Assembly: GCA_937888615.1 (NCBI GenBank)
Contig: CALABZ010000295.1
Span: forward strand, 1-9,025
Direction of reading: 5' to 3'
DNA: 9,025 bases
Origin: an uncultured Lentisphaeria bacterium
Lineage (GTDB): Bacteria > Verrucomicrobiota > Lentisphaeria > Victivallales > Victivallaceae
Shown here: in pieces, positions 1 to 7,600 of the stretch
How positions within the stretch are numbered: the stretch's first letter is position 1
How the letters are laid out: every line of letters starts with the position of its first letter
Notes under the pieces: generated by a model
Seen by the model: only the letters and a program-made list of their open reading frames with translations
Database searches by the model: none
Told to the model about the DNA's origin: nothing
Translations under genes and position numbers: made by a program

Positions 1-911
1 GCGACCTTGGCCTCGGGATATTTTCTGACCGGGATTTCAGTCTTTAAACTTTTTGGTAGGACCAGCGCCGGACGTTTATCCTCCGGCAGCTCGAGCAATT
101 TTTGGAAAATCAATTCACCGTCGACTTCATTACATTTGGCGTAAATCAGCTCTATTCCATTTTTTTTAATTCGGATAGGCAGACTCTTTTTAATTTGTGA
201 AAACAGCAGAAAATGGTTGTCTCCAAAGCTTCTCCCATCACCTGAAAAAATCTTTTTAAAGCTATTTAGAAGGCTGTTTTTTGTGGAGTCAAGCAACATC
301 ACCGGCCCGAATTTATTGCGGTCCGCAAAAACCCGCAAAGCTTTGGCAATCGAATCAGTTGAAGTATGAAAATACGGCAGGCCGTATCGCTGCGCCTCAT
401 CAATTTGCGAGAAGTTGTAGAATTCAACAATCGCGACCGGGAAGCCATTTTTATGCAGTTTCTTCAGATACGGGAAATAGACTGCGGGTGGATTGATGAC
501 ATACAGGGCGCTGATATTCAGAATCAGGATCTCATCGTTCAGCGTATCCGGCGTCTTACCGGACAGCATCTGGACCGAGTATGAGTTCTTTATTGACAGA
601 TTAAAAAGGTGTTGCAGCGGCAATCCCGGCAGCAATGGCCTTTCACCGGGATACAGTACCCCGATTTTGACATGGCGATGGATTGACGGTAGAATCACGG
701 TACCGGCCCGTCCCTGCTTTGCGTGGGCCAAGCCATGCTGGCATACCGTGCGTAGGGCTTTACAATAGGTATTTTCAGCCACTTTGAGACGTTGACTCAT
801 CTCTGGTACCGGCGGCAGATTGCCCCCATCCGGATATTCAGTCTTAATAATTTCCATCAACTGCCGCATGGTTTCGAGCCAGTTGCCTGAACTATTTTTC
901 CCCCTGGCCAT
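1..911 (-). CDS. GntR-family transcriptional regulator with sugar-sensor-like C-terminal part (partial at left edge)
   Basis: Reading the minus strand from the ATG at 911-909 gives 303 uninterrupted codons to the window edge, so the C-terminus is missing; full-length relatives are commonly about 350-370 residues. Residues about 11-74 form a GntR-type winged helix: a first helix (WLETMRQLMEIIK), then LPPVPEMSQRLKVAENTYCK, the recognition helix region KALRTVCQHGL and the wing KQGRAGTVI. From residue 82 (KIGVLYP) the protein resembles the periplasmic-binding-protein fold of LacI/AraR-like sensors; the stretch about 132-163 (ALYVINPPAVYFPYLKKL, then GFPVAIVEF) fits its usual strand-helix-strand pattern. 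An AGAGG ribosome site lies 8 nt upstream of the start. The gene diverges from the GH38 gene across a 205-bp spacer, so it probably controls that operon in response to a sugar (inference). The family call is firm; the ligand and the sign of regulation are unknown. Confidence 0.87.
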   Translation of the reverse strand, partial: MARGKNSSGNWLETMRQLMEIIKTEYPDGGNLPPVPEMSQRLKVAENTYCKALRTVCQHGLAHAKQGRAGTVILPSIHRHVKIGVLYPGERPLLPGLPLQHLFNLSIKNSYSVQMLSGKTPDTLNDEILILNISALYVINPPAVYFPYLKKLHKNGFPVAIVEFYNFSQIDEAQRYGLPYFHTSTDSIAKALRVFADRNKFGPVMLLDSTKNSLLNSFKKIFSGDGRSFGDNHFLLFSQIKKSLPIRIKKNGIELIYAKCNEVDGELIFQKLLELPEDKRPALVLPKSLKTEIPVRKYPEAKV

Positions 912-919
912 TTATTTTG

Positions 920-924
920 CCTCT
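920..924 (-). promoter_or_regulatory. Ribosome binding site of the divergent regulator
   Basis: AGAGG on the minus strand, 8 nt before the ATG at 911. It supports that start over the internal ATG codons at residues 15 and 19, which would cut into the first helix of the winged-helix domain. Confidence 0.6.
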
Positions 925-990
925 TTTACTTTTTTTATATCTTTTTCATATAACATAATAAAACTTTTCTTCAGAAAGTCTCTATTGCGC

Positions 991-1004
991 TTATTTTAAG
1001 ATAA
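991..1004. promoter_or_regulatory. Candidate operator, distal copy
   Basis: TTATTTTAAGATAA is a near-palindrome (TTAT n TTAA n ATAA). It matches the sequence at 1080-1093 at 12 of 14 positions. It lies between the two divergent genes, 89 bp from the second copy. GntR-type regulators bind short palindromes of this size, often near their own promoter. The spacer is very AT-rich, so chance similarity is possible. Confidence 0.35.
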
Positions 1005-1006
1005 TC

Positions 1007-1050
1007 AAATTTTTTTAAAAGACAAATTATTTAAAATTTTTTTTAAAACA
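1007..1050. promoter_or_regulatory. Repeated A/T tracts just upstream of the -35 box
   Basis: Two similar tracts, each an A run, then 7-8 T, then AAAA followed by GACA (1007-1024) or CA (1033-1050), lie about 27 bp apart. The second ends 2 bp before the -35 box at 1053. Their position and composition fit an UP-element or intrinsically curved DNA that strengthens the rightward promoter. They could also just be background AT-rich spacer. Confidence 0.35.
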
Positions 1051-1052
1051 TA

Positions 1053-1081
1053 TTGACAAAAATCACTTTTTATATTATACT
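1053..1081 (+). promoter_or_regulatory. Sigma70-type promoter for the GH38 gene
   Basis: A perfect -35 box TTGACA (1053-1058), a 17-bp spacer and a -10 box TATACT (1076-1081, 5 of 6 to TATAAT) sit 35 bp before the GH38 start codon. The predicted transcription start is about 1087-1089, giving a 5' leader of about 30 nt. No comparably good promoter is seen in the spacers before the two downstream genes, so this is likely the main promoter of the rightward operon. The strength of the match suggests that regulation is by repression. Confidence 0.75.
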
Positions 1082-1093
1082 ATTTTAAGTTAA
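1080..1093. promoter_or_regulatory. Candidate operator over the predicted transcription start
   Basis: CTATTTTAAGTTAA overlaps the last bases of the -10 box and the predicted +1. It lies within a perfect odd palindrome, TTTTAA-G-TTAAAA (1083-1095). It shares 12 of 14 bases with 991-1004. A repressor bound here would block RNA polymerase, which suits the divergent GntR-type regulator. Binding is inferred from position and symmetry only. Confidence 0.4.
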
Positions 1094-1103
1094 AAAAACA
1101 AAA

Positions 1104-1136
1104 ATGGGTTTTATTTATGACTTTATGCGCTACTGA
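1104..1136 (+). other. Ten-codon upstream ORF overlapping the GH38 start
   Basis: ATG at 1104 opens a frame reading MGFIYDFMRY and stopping at TGA 1134-1136. It overlaps the first codons of the GH38 gene in another frame. The GH38 start itself has only a weak GGG (1106-1108) as ribosome site, so ribosomes could start at either ATG. Most likely a chance ORF; noted because it lies exactly at a poor initiation site. Confidence 0.15.
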
Positions 1137-3543
1137 AAAAGGGCAAGTTTATCTAACTAGCAACCACCATTCCGATTTGACTTGGAAATGGGGGTATGAC
1201 GAATATTCACAAATCAGGGCCAGGCAATTTCTTCAAATCAGTGAATGGTTCGAAAAATATCCAGACTATCATTTTCATGTGGAACAGGCTGAAACGCTGA
1301 AGGTTTTTTTTGAACAATACCCAGACCAATTGGCAAAATTCATTGACGCATATAAAGAAGGACGCCTGACCCTGACCGGTGGAAATTCGATCAGTGATGT
1401 AAATTTATGCTGCGGCGAAACGCTGGTCCGCAATCTGCAGCGAGGTCGTAAATATTACCGGGATATCTTTGATCATAATGTTACGATAGCAAACCTCAAT
1501 GACGCGTTTGGCATGTGTTTCCAGATACCGCAGATCCTGAATCTGGCCGGCTACCGGTTCATTATCCCCGGGCGCCTGGCTAACGCCCCGGAAAATATTG
1601 ACAAACCGGAACCCTTTGTCTGGTGCGGAGCGAATGGAACTGAAGTGATTGTCCTGCAACACATGTATTTTTACGATCACGGCAGCAAAAAGCAGAGTCT
1701 GCCGGTGAGTTATTCAGCCGCGGACAGCAGTCTGAAATGCCTGGAGGATATCCGCGACAGTAGTCGTGACGAAAATATTCTGGCGCTTTACAATGATGAG
1801 GCGGGCCTGTTTTGCGATAAAATTTTTACCGTAATGCGTAATGTCAACGCAGTCCCCGGCAAATATGAGGTGGCTTTCGGCTCCGTTTCGGATTATGCCG
1901 CAACCATTGACCGCTCCCGTCTCACTTCTTTCCGCGGGGAATTCAATCCAACCTTCACGGGGTGCTATACGACGCGAATCAAAGTAAAGCAGGGCATCCG
2001 GGCAACGGAGAATCTGCTGTTTGCCGCGGAGATGCTGGCCGCCGGCAGGAGTATCACGGCAGACCTGGATGATGCTTGGCACGAACTGGAACTGGCATCA
2101 TTCCATGACGCGGCCTGCGGCTGTCATCACGATCAGCCGAACAAAGAGATTATGGCAAAATTGAAGTTGGCCCAGACTGCGGCGAAGCGAGTATTGCGTC
2201 ACGCTATGCCGCCCGGCGCCAATGTGTTCAATCCGGGAAAAAACTCCGGGCCGCATTTGGTTGAGATTGCGTCTCGAACGGATTTTGCTTTGGACGATTA
2301 TCCGATGCAGCGCTCTGGAAACAAGCTGTTTTGTACTCCTGTGCTGCATGGCAATGGCTTGACATCATTTACGAAACGAGCTGAAAAAGCGGCGACTCCA
2401 GTTGCCTGTGGACCTGAATTTTCTACGCATTATTATGCTGTTGACTTTTCTTCGCCGTACCCGAAGATTATCGACAAGAGATTGAGGAAGAGTCCGTTTT
2501 CCCAAGAGAATTTCGGCGAGCTTTGCTTTCGTCACGATAGCGGGTCGATGTGGGTTGAACGCTTCATTCACCATGTTTACGGTCGTGAAACTCAGCATGA
2601 AGAGGTTGTCAGTATTACGCGCGGACCGGTCTTTTATGAAGTAATCTTAAGCGGCCGGGTGTTGGGTTCAAAGCCGTCGATCGACGGTTCAAAGTATGAT
2701 TACTGGGATGCCTTCAAAAAACTGCATTTCAAGAAGACCTGGCGTTTTTATCATGATCTGGATTACTTTACACTGAACCTATCAGTAGAGTGGCGCGGCA
2801 ACGCGACCAAGATTTTCATAAATTTCCCTACTCAAATTGATGTACCTCATAGCCGTGCTTTGTATGATGTACCCTTCGGGACCGTTGAGCGTAAACCCTA
2901 TTTTGAAGTACCTAAGAAATATGAATCCACCTGGCAATCATTAAGTCCTGCGTCCTATTCTACCGCGAAAGGCGACTGGCCGGCCATGCACTGGGTCGAT
3001 TATTCAGATAAGGAGATGGGGGTGACGATGGTCAATTCCGGAACTCCGGGACATCAGTTGGTCGGCGGCGATATCTGCGTCAGTTTGCTGCGCAGCGGAA
3101 CCTCTACAGCGGATGGCAGCATGAAGCCGCAGCCCGGCTCTTTCGCTAACGGATATCACGAGTTTGAATTTGCATTCAGGTCGCATGGAATTCAGGATTC
3201 CGCGTGCTGCAGTTCCCTGGGAAACGTTCTAAACCGTAAACCGCTCTTTCAGAGCAAGCCTGGGAAAAGGGTTGATGTCTCCAGTGAATTTATCAGCGGA
3301 CTGCCGGATAATATTATAATTTCCTCAATGCGCACAATTAATGATGGAATTTGTCTGCGTCTTTATGAAAATAGCGGCCGGACGGTGAAGTTCAAAATCC
3401 AGTCGGACATCAATATAAGCAATATAGCGCAATCCGATCTGCGGGAATGCGAATGGGAAGCCGTTGGCCCGGTGTTGGAATTCAAACCGTTTGAGATCAA
3501 AACGTTGCGAATGTCCGGAAATGCTAAAAAAGATAGCAGGTAA
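1117..3543 (+). CDS. Family GH38 alpha-mannosidase, cytoplasmic
   Basis: 808 residues, a usual size for the family. GH38 enzymes are zinc-dependent retaining alpha-mannosidases. Visible landmarks are: an N-terminal zinc-binding HxD (H18, D20) in NHHSDLTWKW, where many relatives have SHWDREW; the GRLTLTGGNSISD segment (83-94), where relatives have GrlElvGG; the nucleophile region LNDAFGM (D129 likely nucleophile) followed by QIPQILNLAGY; GCYTTRIKVKQGIRATENLL (282-301), where relatives have Y(T)SR..lK..nR..E; and FHDAACG (329-335) with a further zinc ligand candidate, H330. The rest matches the C-terminal beta-rich GH38 domains. There is no signal peptide, so it should act in the cytoplasm on imported mannosides. 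The start at 1117 lies only 10 residues before the first conserved strand, although its ribosome site is weak. It is the first gene behind the promoter at 1053. Family confidence is high; exact linkage and substrate are unknown. Confidence 0.9.
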   Translation: MTLCATEKGQVYLTSNHHSDLTWKWGYDEYSQIRARQFLQISEWFEKYPDYHFHVEQAETLKVFFEQYPDQLAKFIDAYKEGRLTLTGGNSISDVNLCCGETLVRNLQRGRKYYRDIFDHNVTIANLNDAFGMCFQIPQILNLAGYRFIIPGRLANAPENIDKPEPFVWCGANGTEVIVLQHMYFYDHGSKKQSLPVSYSAADSSLKCLEDIRDSSRDENILALYNDEAGLFCDKIFTVMRNVNAVPGKYEVAFGSVSDYAATIDRSRLTSFRGEFNPTFTGCYTTRIKVKQGIRATENLLFAAEMLAAGRSITADLDDAWHELELASFHDAACGCHHDQPNKEIMAKLKLAQTAAKRVLRHAMPPGANVFNPGKNSGPHLVEIASRTDFALDDYPMQRSGNKLFCTPVLHGNGLTSFTKRAEKAATPVACGPEFSTHYYAVDFSSPYPKIIDKRLRKSPFSQENFGELCFRHDSGSMWVERFIHHVYGRETQHEEVVSITRGPVFYEVILSGRVLGSKPSIDGSKYDYWDAFKKLHFKKTWRFYHDLDYFTLNLSVEWRGNATKIFINFPTQIDVPHSRALYDVPFGTVERKPYFEVPKKYESTWQSLSPASYSTAKGDWPAMHWVDYSDKEMGVTMVNSGTPGHQLVGGDICVSLLRSGTSTADGSMKPQPGSFANGYHEFEFAFRSHGIQDSACCSSLGNVLNRKPLFQSKPGKRVDVSSEFISGLPDNIIISSMRTINDGICLRLYENSGRTVKFKIQSDINISNIAQSDLRECEWEAVGPVLEFKPFEIKTLRMSGNAKKDSR

Positions 3544-3593
3544 AACATTTGATAAATGGATTATGTCGATACTCGTTTAAAAAAAATAACAAA

Positions 3594-3677
3594 ATGAAAG
3601 GATTGTATGGAAAGATTAAAACTGATGACCTTAAAAAAAGATTTATTAAGGGAAGCAAACTTTTTTTAACGGAATAA
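3594..3677 (+). CDS. Possible 27-residue leader peptide upstream of the prepilin-like gene
   Basis: ATG at 3594 opens a 27-codon frame beginning MKGLYGKIK and ending KLFLTE, with TAA at 3675-3677, 16 nt before the prepilin start. No clear ribosome site precedes it. It is basic and lacks a membrane segment. It aligns with the frame at 4568-4645 before the next gene (KGL at the start, T[DE]xL in the middle, then F[IF][KR]), and both contain a hairpin at a similar place. An overlapping 20-codon frame from ATG 3607 (AAAGGA 4 nt upstream) is in phase with the prepilin but is stopped by TAA at 3667. It may be a translated leader, a structured RNA without translation, or a decayed N-terminal extension. 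Translation is not shown. Confidence 0.3.
   Translation: MKGLYGKIKTDDLKKRFIKGSKLFLTE
3629..3651 (+). other. Hairpin in the prepilin leader
   Basis: CCTTAA (3629-3634) pairs with TTAAGG (3646-3651). After one A-A mismatch three A-T pairs follow, closing on a loop of AGA. A T7 run follows 9 nt later (3661-3667). This layout resembles a weak terminator or attenuator, but the distance to the T run is long and the stem is AT-rich. Its position and CCT...AGG ends match the hairpin at 4600-4624. Confidence 0.35.
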
Positions 3678-3681
3678 TTAC

Positions 3682-3685
3682 GGAG
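3682..3685 (+). promoter_or_regulatory. Ribosome binding site of the prepilin-like gene
   Basis: GGAG placed 8 nt before ATG 3694. It is one of the clearest ribosome sites in the window and fixes the short seven-residue leader of the prepilin. Confidence 0.65.
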
Positions 3686-3693
3686 AAAGAAAA

Positions 3694-4467
3694 ATGAAAA
3701 ATCAAAAACACAATTTCACACTCATCGAACTTCTCGTTGTGATAGCGATCATTGCTATCCTTGCGTCAATGTTGTTGCCAGCCTTGGGAAAAGCACGAGG
3801 AAGGGCTAAGGATACCGGCTGCATCAATAATCTGAAACAGATAGGCACTGCTTCGGCGAGTTACTGTAATGACAATCAGGACTATTTTACTCCTGCTGCT
3901 ACCTGGTTTTTGCTGTTGGCAGGAAATCCGGGAGCAAAGCCAGAATCGCAATACACTCCGGTTTACGGCCTTAAATATTCGCCCGTTACAAATGAAAGTA
4001 AAAAATCCTTTACCTGCCCTATGGCCAATATGGCTTGTGACTGGAGCACTTGGCCATGTCATTACACCGTGAATGTTGTGCTTTGCGGAGATAGTTATCA
4101 GACTGGATGGTTCGGACCTAACAAAGCGCATAAAACTTCTGCGGTTATCTCCGGAAGTAAGGCTGTTTATGCATACGACTTTCCGACTCCGCGCGCGGGC
4201 GTAGGCTATTTTTGCGGAACTAATAAAGTGACCCCACATTATTCCGGCGCAGGCTATCGTCACAACGGCGGCCAAGTCGGTGGAAACACCTTTCTTCCGG
4301 ATGCTCAATTTACCGAATGTGTTGCTTCGTGGTATTCGAGAGGCGCAGTCAATATACTTTTTGTCGACGGACACGTCAACGCAGTTAGATATAATGATGT
4401 TGTTGCCGCCGCAAATGGATATCCGTACCCCGGAGACAGGTACTGCAACAATGGGTTCAAAAACTAA
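3694..4467 (+). CDS. Prepilin-type protein with N-terminal methylation motif and H-X9-DG-like C-terminal domain
   Basis: 257 residues. After a seven-residue basic leader comes FTLIELLVVIAIIAILASMLL, the class III (type IV pilin-like) signal and membrane helix (residues 8-29), with the conserved Glu at mature position 5 (E12). LPALGKARGRAKDTGCINNLKQIG (29-51) is typical of the Planctomycetota/Lentisphaerota pseudopilin type. RHNGG (H190) and NILFVDGHV (D225, G226) correspond to the H-X9-DG processing-associated motif, but about 25 extra residues separate the two halves. The residue before the predicted cleavage is Asn (N7) instead of the usual Gly. Many cysteines lie in the exported part (for example C108, C115, C122, C131), so disulfides are possible. 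It should be anchored in the inner membrane or assembled as a pseudopilus. It lies 150 bp after the GH38 gene and 206 bp before the secreted GH-A gene, same strand. The family call is strong; the role in glycan use is unknown. Confidence 0.92.
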   Translation: MKNQKHNFTLIELLVVIAIIAILASMLLPALGKARGRAKDTGCINNLKQIGTASASYCNDNQDYFTPAATWFLLLAGNPGAKPESQYTPVYGLKYSPVTNESKKSFTCPMANMACDWSTWPCHYTVNVVLCGDSYQTGWFGPNKAHKTSAVISGSKAVYAYDFPTPRAGVGYFCGTNKVTPHYSGAGYRHNGGQVGGNTFLPDAQFTECVASWYSRGAVNILFVDGHVNAVRYNDVVAAANGYPYPGDRYCNNGFKN

Positions 4468-4536
4468 CCATTTCTTAATCCTTGTGCCGAAAAGCAAGAA
4501 TACCAGAAGAAGTATGTAGATGGATTACTAATTATG

Positions 4537-4552
4537 TTAATATTCGTATTAA
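4537..4552 (+). other. Small stem-loop after the prepilin gene
   Basis: TTAATA and TATTAA form a perfect 6-bp stem around a TTCG loop, 69 nt past the prepilin stop. The stem is all A-T, so stability is low. There is no T run after it, so it is not a convincing terminator. It might protect the 3' end of a processed upstream mRNA, or be chance in AT-rich DNA. Confidence 0.2.
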
Positions 4553-4567
4553 AGGAAAGCAATAAAA

Positions 4568-4645
4568 CTGAAAGGTTTGAGAGATTTTGAAACGGAAGGC
4601 CTGGGAAAAATCGTTTTTTTCAGGAAAATTAATTTTTCGAGCTAA
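4568..4645 (+). other. Leader frame upstream of the GH-A gene, related to the prepilin leader
   Basis: From CTG 4568 a 25-codon frame reads LKGLRDFETEGLGKIVFF and then RKINFSS before TAA 4643-4645, 28 nt before the GH-A start. It aligns with the frame at 3594-3677 (KGL, T[DE]xL, F[IF][KR]). The nucleotides around the start also match (aa[ct]aaaa, optional c, tgaaagg, one variable base, ttg). A GGAAAG lies 9-14 nt upstream of CTG, but there is no ATG, and initiation at CTG or at TTG 4577 would be unusual. It is either a degenerate or non-canonically started leader peptide, or RNA that only looks coding. Confidence 0.25.
4600..4624 (+). other. Hairpin in the GH-A leader
   Basis: CCTGGGAAAAA (4600-4610) pairs fully with TTTTTTTCAGG (4614-4624) as an 11-bp stem with two G-U pairs and a TCG loop. 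The T tract is inside the stem, so it is not a normal intrinsic terminator. It ends 49 nt before the GH-A start codon and could slow ribosomes, direct RNA cleavage or stabilise the downstream message. It matches the hairpin at 3629-3651 in place and in its CCT...AGG ends. Confidence 0.45.
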
Positions 4646-4660
4646 AGGTATACGATAAAA

Positions 4661-4666
4661 AAAGGA
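4661..4666 (+). promoter_or_regulatory. Ribosome binding site of the GH-A gene
   Basis: AAAGGA lies 7 nt before ATG 4674 and supports that start. The earlier ATG at 4667 is in another frame. Confidence 0.6.
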
Positions 4667-4673
4667 ATGCTCA

Positions 4674-7600
4674 ATGAATAGATGGATGATAGGAATTTTA
4701 CTCTTTCAAGGAATATTTTTTTGTAACCTGATTGGATTTGCCGGCCAGAATGATACGCCGAATCCAAAGCCCATATTTGCCCGGAAAGGCTTCACGAAAG
4801 AAAACCTGATCCTGAAGACGGTTCAGTATGAAAAGAACGGAAAGGAAAAAAACGCGGGCGCGTTGGTTATGCGGAACAAGATGGTCTTTACGGTCGGGGG
4901 AATCAATGGGGCACGTCTTGACAGGGGAACGGAAGGACAAATCCGGATATCCGGCTCCCGTTTCGACCTGAGAATCGGCTGGGCGACATGGCTCAACGGA
5001 AAGCATGGAGATCCCTTCCCGCCAATGAACGATGCGGAATGTGCCAAATACAAGGTCTCACCGGCAAAGGTTATCACGAATTCTAAGACAGGTGAAATTC
5101 GCTATGAATATCCCTATCTCCTGCCCAAAGGCGGAACCGCTGTTTTTACCTGGAGTCTGGAACCCGTGGGTGCCGGACTTGCAAAAGTCACTTGGAACAC
5201 GAATTCCCAATATCCGACTTCTCTGATAATCGGCGCGACCAAGTATCCGAATGAATTTAAAGGGAAGACCGTCAAGCTCAACGGAAAACGAATAGATTTT
5301 GACTCTGAAGGAAAACTTGCCATTTCTGGTCCTCGTTCCAGCAGCCGTGAAATTGTTGGGGCTTCCAGCATCGAAGTCGAATGGGATGATCCCGTTAACG
5401 GATACCATATCTACGGACTTCCAGAGAAGTGCGTGCTTAAGGAAAATATTTATGGTACGAAAGAATGCCCGTTTGTCATTTTTGGATTCGAGTATACGCC
5501 GACCACTTCCGGAACGCTTTTTGTCGATCTTGGAGAATGCGAGATGTCCACGGAATATACCGATCAGGAGATCAACGGAATTAATCTGATGGAAACAACC
5601 GGAATTGAATGGTCAAAAGCTCCGACCCGGAATCAGCTCCGCAATCCTTCGTTTGAACAGGGGCTTCGTTTCTGGGTTGAACTGGGCGTCAGCAATAAAG
5701 ATGGCGATCTTCCTCCATTCGAGCTCAGTAACGATGCTAAATTCGGAAAAAAATCGCTGAGACTGCGCAGCATTCCCGGAAAGGAAGTATTGCTTTGGCT
5801 GCGCCCTTCATTCTTACGCAGCATACCGATGCCGCTGAAGCCGGATACAAAATACACTCTTAGTTTTTACGCAAAGAAAGCGGGTACGATGGATGGCAAT
5901 TTGGAAGTAGGGCTTTCGACCGCAGCAAGTACGGATTCCCGGCCCGGTGGTAGCCGCGGCGACGAAAGAACCCCTGAGCGGTATATTAAGGTTACCGATC
6001 AGTGGCAGCGTTATTCCCGAACTTTTGAAGCAGGCAGGGCGGGTTTCCGTGTCAATCTGATGGCCGGAAAAAATTCCGATGTCCTGGTCGATGGCTTTCA
6101 GTTGGAGGAAGGCAGTTCGCCGACACCATATGTCTGTGATCCGGTCGAAGCCGATCTGGTGACTTCGGAGTCCGGAAACCAGGTTATTTATGGAGATAAG
6201 GTCAATGCCGTGCTGAATTTCTACGGCGCTCCGGGAACGAAATCGGACGTCAATGTAAAAATTCTCAATTTTTATCGGGAACTTGTCCATGAGGAAAATT
6301 TTCCAATTGAAATCGGTACGGACGGCTCAGCTTCTCGAAAACTTTCCGATGCGGTTGAAACGCTGGGTAAAGGTGTCTTCATTGTTCGGATAGCTTACAA
6401 AACGCCGGGGTTTCCTGACTATTTCCGCTTCCAGCGGTACATGGTACTGACGCCGCTGGACAACACCAATCCAACTTACAAGATTCCCGGCACCCACTGT
6501 TCCCCCAGTTGCAGTGCGGACAGCGATCAATATGCCCGGCGCCATATGGAATGGGGATTCGGCTCCACCAGCTGGGCGAAATTTGAAAGCCGGGATAATC
6601 CACCCAGAAACTATATCTATCGAAAAAAGTACAGAATCAAAAACATGCTCCATGTGACAATGGAAACTTTCTTCAAGAACAGAGTGTTGAAAGATGTCGA
6701 TTTCCCACAGCTGGAAAAGGGATATCTCGAGAAACTCGCAACAGACGAGGTATATCCTCCCTGGACCGGCAAGTTCTGCAATAAGCCGATAACGGAGAAA
6801 CAGGAAAAGCTGCTGGAAAACGCCGTTTATGAATATTACAAGAATGCTATGCCCGATTTTACCGAAGCAATCTCATGGAGTAACGAAGAGGAACATTTCA
6901 ATGTTACCGGCGGCGACAACTTCGATGAATACCTCAGGTTCCAGCGTGCGTGTTTGAATGGTGCAAAACGGGCGTTGCCGAACATAAGGGTGGGATATTC
7001 ATGTGGAATCTCAAGCATTACCGACCGGCAAATATTTCAAAGCCTTCAGGGGTATCTGAAAGCGGCCAATAAGGCCGGGGTCCGTTACGATGTAATTCCT
7101 ATCCATACTTACGGACATCTTGATGGTGGAAAGCTCGGCTTTCACGATCTTGACGCCCAGCTCACAAAGCTTATCGGAATGATCCAAAAGTATGGCTATG
7201 GGAAAGAAACCCCGATTTACATTACCGAATGTTCCAACGAAATGCAGCTTAATATTCCAGACTGGAACACAGTAAACGGAGATGCCTATTCAGGTGGAGA
7301 ACCGTCCTATTCCTGGAACCATTACGAAGCTTTGTATGCCGCCAGCATGCTGCGCTACTGGATTATGGCCCTGAAATTCTGGCCACAGGTACAGTCAACC
7401 AACATCTGGAACGGCACAATGCTTATGGATGCTGAATTCATGCCGATAATGTGTGCGAAAACGGCCAATACTTTCGGAAACCTCTTCCCATGGGCTGAAT
7501 TCGTCGGCGATGTCCGCCCAGGCGCGGACATGCGTGGTTATGTATTCAAACTCAAGGACGGCACTGGAATCGCCGCTCTTTGGCAGACCCGGCCACAGGT

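Noticed and set aside
281..768. Three short plus-strand frames (281-496, 366-584, 493-768)
   Set aside because: They lie opposite the GntR regulator, whose minus-strand frame is open over all of 911-1 and carries a winged-helix motif. The plus-strand frames look random.
954..982. Minus-strand promoter for the regulator with TATTAT (959-954) as -10
   Set aside because: The hexamer 17 bp upstream (near 977-982) does not resemble TTGACA. A promoter must exist in this AT-rich spacer, but I cannot place it.
3549..3573. Promoter-like TTGATA followed by GATACT before the prepilin gene
   Set aside because: The spacing is only 13 bp and the -10 match is poor. Readthrough from the GH38 promoter is more likely.
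3766..4497. 243-codon open frame on the minus strand opposite the prepilin gene
   Set aside because: It is antisense to a gene with unmistakable pilin and DGHV motifs, and its translation shows no family features or ribosome site. It is a shadow frame.
4649..4656. TATACGAT as a -10 box just before the GH-A gene
   Set aside because: No acceptable -35 lies 16-18 bp upstream, and a start here would leave almost no leader before the ribosome site.
4719..4740. Lipoprotein signal at C17 of the GH-A protein
   Set aside because: The residues before the Cys are IFF, which do not fit the lipobox pattern (small residues at -1 and -3), and the GFA-G site fits ordinary signal peptidase cleavage better.
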